The notes under the pieces: model-generated
Told to the model about the DNA's origin: nothing
Database searches by the model: none
Seen by the model: the letters and a program-made list of their open reading frames with translations, nothing else
Program-made: the position numbers and the translations under genes
Part shown: positions 57,974-64,000 of the stretch, one piece after another
How the letters are laid out: every line of letters starts with the position of its first letter
Position numbering within the stretch: position 1 is the first letter of the stretch
Assembly (NCBI RefSeq): GCF_001661965.1
Contig: NZ_LYWZ01000022.1
Coordinates: forward strand, 806,001-870,000
DNA length: 64,000 nt
DNA from: Croceicoccus mobilis
GTDB lineage: Bacteria; Pseudomonadota; Alphaproteobacteria; Sphingomonadales; Sphingomonadaceae
Direction: 5' to 3'

Positions 57974-59890
57974 ATGGCATTTGACCCCACAAGGCTGCGT
58001 GAAGACGTCCTGCGCAATGCGGAGCATCGCGCCGGCCGTGCCGCGCGCCCTGCGTCGGGCCGGGGCATCCCGCTGATGGGACAGGGCGGCGATGGCGGCT
58101 GGGTGGAGGATGAACCGGCGGGCGCGGACGAATCCGGTCCGCCGCCTTCCGCGCCCCCATCGTCTTCGGCGCGGGATACGGAAATCAGCCTTGCCGAATT
58201 GTCGGCGCCGCGCCTCGGCCTGATCGAGAAGGCGCAGCGTTTCCTGTATGCGCGCGGCGTTTCGGCGCGCAATCTGGTGCGCCCGTTCCACAAACCGTCG
58301 CGCCTGCGCCTGCTGGCGACCGTGGCCGAACCGCTGCCGGGCGAACGTCCGGGCGGCATGGCGCTGCGCGCTGGGCATTTCCTGATCGCGGGCAAGCGGC
58401 TTTCGATCGAGAATCTCGATTTTGGTTCGGCCAAGCTCGCCCCGCCGATCGCGCGGGCGATCCACGGGTTTACCTGGCTGCCGGATCTGGAAGCGGCAGG
58501 CACCCGCGACAAGGTCGCGCCCGTGGCCGAGGACATATTGCGCCGCTGGATGCTGGCGAATCCCGCCATCGGCGAAGGGCCGGGCTGGACGCCGGGGCTT
58601 GCCGGGCAGCGCCTCTTGATGTGGCTGGTGCATGCGCCGCTGATCCTGTCGGGTACCGACCGGTCGTTCCGCGCAGGCGTGCTGCGACAGATCAATGAAG
58701 GCGCGCTCTGGCTCGATCGCCAGCTGCGCCGCCGACTGCCCGCGCATGAGGCTATTCCGGCATGGACCGCGCTGACCGCTGCGGGCCTGCTGCTGCCCGA
58801 TGGCAAGCCGCGGCGCCTGTATGGCGAAGCCGGGCTGATCGATGTGCTGGGCGATGCCGTGGGCGAAGACGGGGGCATGCTGTCGCGCAGCCCCAACGAC
58901 CAGGTCGATACGATCACCGCCCTGCTGCGCCTTGTCGCATGCTATCGCGCCTGCCGCCGCGATCCGCCGCAGCAGATCGAGGTGATGCTACAGCTGATGA
59001 CGCCGCCGCTGCTGGCGCTGGCGCATGCCGATGGCACGCTGGGCAGCTGGCAAGGCTGCGCGCCGATGGATGCGCGCCGCCTGCTGACATTGTGCGAGGC
59101 TGCCGATCCGCGCGCCCGCCCGCTGCGCGATGCCGGGCACTGGGGCTATCAGCGGCTGGCCGCGAAACAGGCGGTGCTGCAATTCGACGCCGCGCCCCCG
59201 CCTGCGGGCCGCGAAGCCAATGGCGGCTGTGCTTCGACGCTTGCCATCGAATTCAGCCACGGTGCCGAACGCATCATCGTCAATTGCGGCGGCGCGTCGC
59301 TTGCCGGCGGCGCGGTCCCGCGCCGGATCGAGGAGGGTCTGCGCTCCACCGCCGCCCATTCGACACTCGTGCTGGGCGAGGCCGATTCCACAGCGGTCGA
59401 ACCGAACGGCCGGCTGGGCAGCGGCGTCAAATCGGTCATCTTCGACCGCGAACGGGCCGATGGCGCGCATATCATGATCGCCAGCCATGACGGCTATGTC
59501 TCGCGCCACGGCCTGTTCCACGAACGGCGGCTGGCGCTGGCCGACAATGGCCATATCCTCGAAGGGCAGGATGCGCTGATGCCGCGCGGGAAAAAGGCGC
59601 GTCGCGGCAGCCATCCCTTTGCGATCCGCTTTCACCTTGGCCCGCGCGTTGCTGCCGATCACGTGGTGCAGACCGAAAGCGGCGGCAGCGGCGCGATGCT
59701 GGCGCTGGCTGATGGCAGCTATTGGCAGTTCCGTGTCGATGGTGCGGATAATGGCGTTGGCCTTGGCATAGAGGACAGCCTCTGGGTCGATGAAGGTGGT
59801 CATCCGCGGCAGGTGTTGCAGCTGGTGGTGACAGGCGATGTGGGCCGCGAAGGCGGGATGATCCACTGGTCGCTTCGCAGAATGGGTTGA
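57974..59890 (+). CDS. Heparinase II/III-like protein
   Basis: 638 aa. The N-terminal part (about 100-370) is an alpha/alpha-barrel-like helical domain (RRLPAHEAIPAWTALTAAGLLL, LSRSPNDQVDTITALLRLVACYRACRR) and the C-terminal part (about 390-638) is the beta-sandwich of heparinase II/III-like lyases with EFSHGAERIIVNCGG and RSTAAHSTLVLGEADS. This type occurs beside purH in many alphaproteobacteria and may act on a cell-surface polysaccharide. No signal peptide is seen. It starts 7 bp after rpe. A short 18-bp tandem repeat covers its stop codon. Confidence 0.85.
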   Translation: MAFDPTRLREDVLRNAEHRAGRAARPASGRGIPLMGQGGDGGWVEDEPAGADESGPPPSAPPSSSARDTEISLAELSAPRLGLIEKAQRFLYARGVSARNLVRPFHKPSRLRLLATVAEPLPGERPGGMALRAGHFLIAGKRLSIENLDFGSAKLAPPIARAIHGFTWLPDLEAAGTRDKVAPVAEDILRRWMLANPAIGEGPGWTPGLAGQRLLMWLVHAPLILSGTDRSFRAGVLRQINEGALWLDRQLRRRLPAHEAIPAWTALTAAGLLLPDGKPRRLYGEAGLIDVLGDAVGEDGGMLSRSPNDQVDTITALLRLVACYRACRRDPPQQIEVMLQLMTPPLLALAHADGTLGSWQGCAPMDARRLLTLCEAADPRARPLRDAGHWGYQRLAAKQAVLQFDAAPPPAGREANGGCASTLAIEFSHGAERIIVNCGGASLAGGAVPRRIEEGLRSTAAHSTLVLGEADSTAVEPNGRLGSGVKSVIFDRERADGAHIMIASHDGYVSRHGLFHERRLALADNGHILEGQDALMPRGKKARRGSHPFAIRFHLGPRVAADHVVQTESGGSGAMLALADGSYWQFRVDGADNGVGLGIEDSLWVDEGGHPRQVLQLVVTGDVGREGGMIHWSLRRMG

Positions 59891-59942
59891 TTGGGCAGAA
59901 CGGGTTGATTGGGCAGAATGGGCCGATCGGGCCGAAACGGGC
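59879..59942. repeat. 18-bp tandem repeat across the heparinase-gene stop
   Basis: The unit AGAATGGGTTGATTGGGC occurs at 59879-59896, 59897-59914 (one change) and 59915-59932 (three changes), with a partial fourth copy to 59942. The first copy contains the last codons and the TGA stop. Divergence between copies shows it is not a recent expansion. It lies in the 167-bp gap before purH. Confidence 0.7.
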
Positions 59943-60057
59943 AAATCTGCCGAATTTCCTGTCGAAAGCCGGGTTGAAGCGCGGGCCTTCCCGCCGTAAG
60001 CGCGCGGGCACAGTCCCTGTGCGCGAATAAGCGCCGCCCGCACGAAAGACCCGTCCC

Positions 60058-61650
60058 ATGGAAAAGCCCGTTCCCGTTCGCCGCGCCCTGCTGTCCGTTT
60101 CCGACAAGACCGGACTTGTCGATCTGGGGAAGGCGCTTGCCGCGCGCAATGTGGAGCTGGTGTCCACCGGCGGCACGGCCAAGGCGCTGCGCGATGCGGG
60201 CCTTGAGGTAAAGGACGTCTCCTACCTTACCGGTTTTCCGGAAATGATGGATGGCCGCGTCAAGACGCTCCACCCCAAGGTACACGGCGGCCTTTTGGCC
60301 GTGCGCGACAATCCCGAACATGCTGCCGCGATGGAAGAGCACGCGATTGGTGCGATCGATGTCGTCGTCGTCAACCTCTACCCCTTCCAGCAGACCGTCG
60401 CCAAGGGCGCGAGCCGCGAAGAGATCATCGAGAACATCGACATCGGCGGCCCCTCGATGGTGCGTTCGGCGGCGAAGAACCATGCCTTTGTCTCGATCCT
60501 TACCGATCCCGCCGATTACCCCGCGCTCATCACCGAGCTCGACGCGGGCGAGGGGGCGACCGGCTATGACTTCCGCAAGATGTTGGCGGCCAAGGCCTAT
60601 GCCGCGACCGCAGCCTATGACGCGGCGATCAGCCAATGGTTCGCCTATGCCGACCAGCAGCTGACCTTCCCGCCGCGCCGCGCGATGGCGGCGAAGCTGG
60701 TGTCGACGCTGCGTTATGGCGAAAACCCGCACCAGCAGGCTGCGCTCTATCTACCCGAAGGCCCGCACACGGTTGGCCTCCCGCAGGCCGAGCAGCTGCA
60801 GGGCAAGGAACTTTCATACAATAATTACAATGACGCCAATGCCGCGCTGGAGCTGCTGGCTGAATTCCGCGACGGCCCGCCGACTGTTGTGATCGTGAAG
60901 CACGCCAACCCTTGCGGCGTCGCCGTGGGCGAGACGCTGGACGAGGCGTGGGACAAGGCGCTTGCCTGCGATTCCGTCTCGGCCTTCGGCGGCATCGTGT
61001 GCTGCAACCGTCCGCTCGATGCGGCGACTGCCGAAAAAATCACCAAGATCTTCACCGAGGTCGTCGTCGCGCCGGGTGCGGACGATGCGGCAAAGGCGAT
61101 TTTCGCCAAGAAGAAGAACTTGCGCCTGCTGATCGTGCCGGGACTGCCGGACCCGCGCCGCCGGGGCCAGACCGTTACCGTGATCGCGGGCGGCATCCTG
61201 CAGCAGGAGCGCGACTACGCCCATGTCGATCCCAAGGACCTCAAGGTCGTGACCAAGCGCGAACCGACCGATCAGGAGCTGAAGGACTGCCTGTTCGCAT
61301 GGACCGTGGCGCGTCACGTGAAGTCGAACGCCATCGTCTATGTAAAGGACGGCCAGACCGCAGGGATTGGCGCAGGCCAGATGAACCGCCGCGATTCGGC
61401 GCGCATCGCCGCCGCCAAGGCTGCCGAAGCGGCAGAGACCCATGGCTGGGCGCAGCCGATGACCGTGGGCAGCGCGGTGGCTTCGGATGCGTTCTTCCCC
61501 TTTGCCGACGGCCTGCTGTCGGCGGCAGAGGCGGGTGCGACCGCGGTCATCCAGCCGGGCGGTTCCATCCGCGACGAGGAAGTGATCGCCGCCGCCGATG
61601 AAAAGGGCCTTGCCATGGTCTTCACCGGAATGCGCCACTTCCGCCATTGA
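60058..61650 (+). CDS. purH: Bifunctional AICAR transformylase / IMP cyclohydrolase
   Basis: 530 aa, full length. The N-terminal MGS-like cyclohydrolase domain (about 1-195: [41 protein letters not shown], then [16 protein letters not shown]) closes the inosinate ring; the C-terminal transformylase domain (about 200-530) has [28 protein letters not shown] with the catalytic Lys-His, [17 protein letters not shown] and the ending [32 protein letters not shown]. Last two steps of purine synthesis. It follows the heparinase-like gene by 167 bp. Confidence 0.97.
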   Translation: MEKPVPVRRALLSVSDKTGLVDLGKALAARNVELVSTGGTAKALRDAGLEVKDVSYLTGFPEMMDGRVKTLHPKVHGGLLAVRDNPEHAAAMEEHAIGAIDVVVVNLYPFQQTVAKGASREEIIENIDIGGPSMVRSAAKNHAFVSILTDPADYPALITELDAGEGATGYDFRKMLAAKAYAATAAYDAAISQWFAYADQQLTFPPRRAMAAKLVSTLRYGENPHQQAALYLPEGPHTVGLPQAEQLQGKELSYNNYNDANAALELLAEFRDGPPTVVIVKHANPCGVAVGETLDEAWDKALACDSVSAFGGIVCCNRPLDAATAEKITKIFTEVVVAPGADDAAKAIFAKKKNLRLLIVPGLPDPRRRGQTVTVIAGGILQQERDYAHVDPKDLKVVTKREPTDQELKDCLFAWTVARHVKSNAIVYVKDGQTAGIGAGQMNRRDSARIAAAKAAEAAETHGWAQPMTVGSAVASDAFFPFADGLLSAAEAGATAVIQPGGSIRDEEVIAAADEKGLAMVFTGMRHFRH

Positions 61651-61801
61651 TCGGCAGTCATCGGGACCAGGTTTTCCGGGGTACAGGACGCGACAAGCCG
61701 CGACTTTCCTGAACCCCGGACGACAGGCACATTCACGCTTTCTTCAAGGGTTATGCTTTACTGCCCTTAACCATAGTGAACGCATCCAAGAGAATCTGAC
61801 C

Positions 61802-61924
61802 ATGAGCATCGTCGACAAGGACATGATCCGCCATCTTTCCATCGGTTTCGCAATCGGTGCGGGCGGGTTGTTCGCGGTGACGGGCCTGCCGCTCATCCCG
61901 CAGGCGTTTGCCGCGATCTTCTGA
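61802..61924 (+). CDS. 40-residue membrane protein
   Basis: A short gene from ATG 61802 to TGA 61922-61924. The product MSIVDKDMIRHLSIGFAIG, followed by a hydrophobic GAGGLFAVTGLPLIPQAFA end, has a polar start and one transmembrane helix (about 13-33). The start is set by the ATG only; the preceding AGAGAATCTGACC is a weak ribosome site. It stands between purH and msrA. Small and of unknown function, but the amino-acid pattern (DKDMIRHLSIGFAIGAGG) looks like a maintained protein rather than chance. Confidence 0.5.
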   Translation: MSIVDKDMIRHLSIGFAIGAGGLFAVTGLPLIPQAFAAIF

Positions 61925-61982
61925 TCCTTCGAAACTGAAGCGACAAATCGCAGGTTCATCAACGCCTGCTATGATGCGCGCC

Positions 61983-62654
61983 ATGAAACGCGCATTTTCC
62001 CTTTTTGCCCCTATCGCCCTGCTTGCCGGTGCGGCATCGCCCGCTCTGGCAGAGGACATCGTGAAAACCCCCGCTGCCCGCGTCGAATCGCAGGAAAGCG
62101 GCGGGTTGAAGACCGCCATTTTCGCTGGCGGCTGTTTCTGGGGCGTTGAGGGCGTGTTCAGCCATGTCGATGGCGTGACCAGCGCTGTGTCGGGCTATCA
62201 CGGCGGCACAAGGGCCGATGCCGATTACCGGGCCGTCAGCTCTGGCCGGACCCGCCATGCCGAGGCGGTGCGGGTCACCTATGACCCTGCCAAGATCCGC
62301 TATGATCAATTGCTGCAGATCTTTTTCGCGGTCGTTGCCGATCCCACCCAGCTTAACCGGCAGGGGCCGGACACCGGCAGCCAGTATCGCAGCGCGCTCG
62401 TGCCGATGGACAAGGGGCAGGAACAGGTGGCCCGCGCCTATCTGGCGCAATTATCGCGCGCAGATCTGTGGCGCGGGGCTATCGTGACGAAGATCGAAAG
62501 CCCCAAGACATTCTATCCGGCGGAAAGATACCATCAGGACTTCATGCTGAAGAACCCGCGCCATGCCTATATCCAGCGCTGGGACGCGCCCAAGGTGAAG
62601 GGGCTGAGGGAATTGTTTCCCTCGCTCTATCGAGCGAAATTCGTAAAAGGCTGA
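61983..62654 (+). CDS. msrA: Exported peptide-methionine (S)-S-oxide reductase
   Basis: 223 aa from ATG 61983. A signal peptide (MKRAFSLFAPIALLAGAAS..ALA, about 1-22) precedes the MsrA fold with the catalytic GGCFWGVEGVF motif (Cys near 51), YHGGTRADADYRAVSSGRTRHAEAVRVTYDP and SQYRSALVP. It reduces methionine-S-sulfoxide in oxidised proteins; the signal sends it to the periplasm, unusual for the cytoplasmic textbook form. It reads alone, followed by a convergent small gene. Confidence 0.92.
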   Translation: MKRAFSLFAPIALLAGAASPALAEDIVKTPAARVESQESGGLKTAIFAGGCFWGVEGVFSHVDGVTSAVSGYHGGTRADADYRAVSSGRTRHAEAVRVTYDPAKIRYDQLLQIFFAVVADPTQLNRQGPDTGSQYRSALVPMDKGQEQVARAYLAQLSRADLWRGAIVTKIESPKTFYPAERYHQDFMLKNPRHAYIQRWDAPKVKGLRELFPSLYRAKFVKG

Positions 62655-62658
62655 CGGG

Positions 62659-62970
62659 TCAGCCGGGCTTGTGCTGAACCGCGCTCATCGTCTGGCAATC
62701 GTCCAGAGCCTTTTGCAGCTCTTCGCCCTGAAGACGCAGGGCATGGGATTCGAGCTGCGCCATCGCGTTACTGCTTTCCAGCTGACTGACCAGCTGATCG
62801 CGGGCGCCTGCGCGGCGCACCGGATCGTCGATGCCCCAGCCTGCCACCACGTCGATCGCCGCGATGCAGCGCAGCGTCTGCGCATCGCGCGCACTGATGG
62901 CCTGCTCTAGCGGAGCATCGACCACGGCAAGAGATGTAAGGGCGACCAGCGCGAGTATAGAGTGGACCAT
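62659..62970 (-). CDS. Small secreted protein of unknown function
   Basis: 103 aa from ATG 62970 (an ATG at 62976 is also in frame). A signal-like start (MVHSILALVALTSLAVVDA) is followed by a helical stretch with two cysteines (TLRCIAAIDVVAGWGIDDP and KALDDCQTM). No family recognised. Its stop is 4 bp after the msrA stop on the other strand, and its start is 96 bp from the divergent zur-like gene. Confidence 0.6.
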   Translation of the reverse strand: MVHSILALVALTSLAVVDAPLEQAISARDAQTLRCIAAIDVVAGWGIDDPVRRAGARDQLVSQLESSNAMAQLESHALRLQGEELQKALDDCQTMSAVQHKPG

Positions 62971-63066
62971 CTGCAAACTTCCGCACCATTTGCAAAACGA
63001 TCTTCACAGGCGCGCACGTGCTGCACGCTTGTATGATCGGCCCGACAGCAATATCTCAAAGACGTG

Positions 63067-63579
63067 ATGACGCAAGCCGAATTGAATCCGCACCTTCACA
63101 GCTGCGCCGACGAAACCCATGGGCACGAAGAACATTCGGGCCAGGCCCTGCTGCGCGCGGCGCGCAGCGCGCTGACCGATGCGGGTGAACAATGGACCGA
63201 CATGCGCGCCGCCGTCTTTGAACAGCTGATGCGAAACGATGCCCCGGCGTCTGCCTATGACATCGCGGACGAACTGACCCGCGTGCGGGGCAAGCGCGTG
63301 GCGCCCAACAGCATCTATCGCATCCTCGACCTGTTCGTGCGTACCAATCTTGCCAACCGGATCGAGAGCGCGAATGCCTATCTGGTCAATCGCCATCCCG
63401 GTTGCCGCCATGACTGTATCTTCCTGATCTGCGACATCTGCGGCAAGGCCGAGCATATAGACGACGATCGGCTGACCGATGGCCTGCGCGGTGCGGCAGG
63501 CGAAGCGGGGTTTACGGATTTGCGGACCGTCGTCGAACTGCGCGGCACCTGCAGCGTCTGCACGGCTAAGGCGGCCTAA
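63067..63579 (+). CDS. zur: Fur-family regulator, probably Zur
   Basis: 170 aa from ATG 63067. The N-terminus is His-rich (NPHLHSCADETHGHEEHSG), the DNA-binding winged helix covers about 30-100 (LTDAGEQWTDMRAAVFEQLMRNDAPASAYDIADELTRVRGKRVAPNSIYRILDLFVRTNLANRIESANAYL), and the C-terminal metal domain has HDCIFLICDICGKAEHI and a second Cys pair RGTCSVCTAK, the structural zinc site. This pattern fits a zinc-responsive Zur better than Fur. Divergent from the small gene at 62659-62970. Confidence 0.8.
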   Translation: MTQAELNPHLHSCADETHGHEEHSGQALLRAARSALTDAGEQWTDMRAAVFEQLMRNDAPASAYDIADELTRVRGKRVAPNSIYRILDLFVRTNLANRIESANAYLVNRHPGCRHDCIFLICDICGKAEHIDDDRLTDGLRGAAGEAGFTDLRTVVELRGTCSVCTAKAA

Positions 63580-63587
63580 GGCGGGCG

Positions 63588-64000
63588 CTAGCCGATTACG
63601 CGCCAGAGCTTCATGCCGTTGGGGGCATGGCCCTCGATCGGCATCAGCCAGTCGGGCGCGTCGCCATCGGTCAGGCGCTGGGCGAAATTCGCCTTACCCT
63701 GCGCGCGATAGAATTCCATTTCCCGCATTGAGGGGCAGAGCATCACATAACCGACCTTGCGGCTGGCCAGGATGGCGCGGGCCTGATCCTCATCGCCGGT
63801 GAAGAAGCGGATCGTATCGCCAATGCCCCGATGAGCGCGGTGATGGGCGGTGGCGACGACGCTGTGCGGGCTGTCGAGCAGGATCGCAGGTCCCATGTCG
63901 ATGGGGGCGAGAATGGTCGCAGCTTTGCCGCCGATGGCGGGCAGGGCCGCATCCAGATCGCATGCGCTGTTTTGCGCTAAAGTAGCATCGGCAGGTGCAG
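63588..64000 (-). CDS. C-terminal part of a membrane/glycosyltransferase-like protein (partial)
   Basis: An open frame of about 137 codons runs leftward from the right edge to TAG at 63588-63590 without an internal start being required. The visible tail is soluble (TILAPIDMGPAILLDSPHSVVATAHHRAHRGIGDTIRFFTGDEDQARAILASRKVGYVMLCPSMREMEFYRAQGKANFAQRL) and resembles the C-terminal end of large multi-helix membrane proteins of sphingomonads with glycosyltransferase-like folds. The N-terminus and any membrane part are outside the window, so the family is not certain. Convergent with zur, 8 bp from its stop. Confidence 0.55.
   Translation of the reverse strand, partial: APADATLAQNSACDLDAALPAIGGKAATILAPIDMGPAILLDSPHSVVATAHHRAHRGIGDTIRFFTGDEDQARAILASRKVGYVMLCPSMREMEFYRAQGKANFAQRLTDGDAPDWLMPIEGHAPNGMKLWRVIG

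Overview
The window looks like the chromosome of a GC-rich alphaproteobacterium, probably a sphingomonad (Sphingomonadales; Erythrobacteraceae or a neighbouring family). The reasons are the rpe - heparinase-like - purH block, the split three-gene transhydrogenase (pntA1-pntA2-pntB), the copA-copB pair with an ECF module, and many secreted metallohydrolases. This placement is inferred from gene content only. No rRNA, complete tRNA or CRISPR array was found.

Layout. (1) 1-7.8 kb is the right-hand part of an integrated genomic island. It holds a TerB-N-type membrane-anchored gene cut by the left edge, a type IV toxin-antitoxin pair (AbiEi/AbiEii), two small AlpA/excisionase-like regulators, an arsenic operon (arsR-arsI-arsC-acr3) and a tyrosine integrase. 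A 14-bp stretch at 7812-7825 resembles the 3' end of a tRNA gene and may be the right attachment site. (2) 7.9-8.6 kb holds remnants: the C-terminus of a second integrase and a frameshifted hipA fragment. (3) 8.6-12.8 kb is a copper operon read leftward: a CnrY-like anti-sigma, a CnrX-like periplasmic sensor, an ECF sigma factor, copA and copB. (4) 13-13.9 kb is a decayed stretch with a formylglycine-generating-enzyme remnant and a perfect 17-bp inverted repeat. (5) 13.9-20.6 kb holds a secreted zinc metalloprotease, a secreted M20 amidohydrolase, pyrC and a NAMPT-type phosphoribosyltransferase. (6) 20.6-32.2 kb is a catabolic cluster: CoA-ester lyase, CoA-transferase, two aldehyde dehydrogenases, Zn alcohol dehydrogenase, SDR, exported GMC oxidoreductase, outer-membrane channel and two LysR regulators. 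Its substrate is not known. (7) 32.2-42.1 kb holds a DUF305-LVIVD fusion protein, PBP1A/PBP1C-type penicillin-binding protein, mobA, scoAB and pntA1-A2-B. (8) 43.5-50.3 kb is a tight seven-gene operon: anchored secreted protein, SSS symporter, 40-residue membrane protein, atypical aspartate carbamoyltransferase, AsnB-type asparagine synthetase, secreted small protein and Nramp-like transporter. It is the best candidate for an undescribed system. (9) 50.4-64 kb holds a compact trimeric autotransporter, two M20 amidohydrolases, a DUF2141 protein, an ABC exporter, rpe, a heparinase II/III-like protein, purH, an exported MsrA, a Zur-like Fur regulator and a membrane-protein gene cut by the right edge.

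How parts work together. The copper module matches the known CnrYXH logic: membrane anti-sigma, periplasmic metal sensor and ECF sigma, here placed directly in front of copAB. The arsenic genes cover organoarsenical demethylation (ArsI), arsenate reduction (ArsC) and efflux (Acr3). The catabolic cluster reads as alcohol to aldehyde to acid to CoA ester, then C-C cleavage, under two divergent LysR regulators. The 43.5-50.3 kb operon joins two LeuT-fold-family transporters to a carbamoyltransferase that lacks the aspartate-binding Arg/Gln and to a glutamine-dependent amide-forming enzyme.
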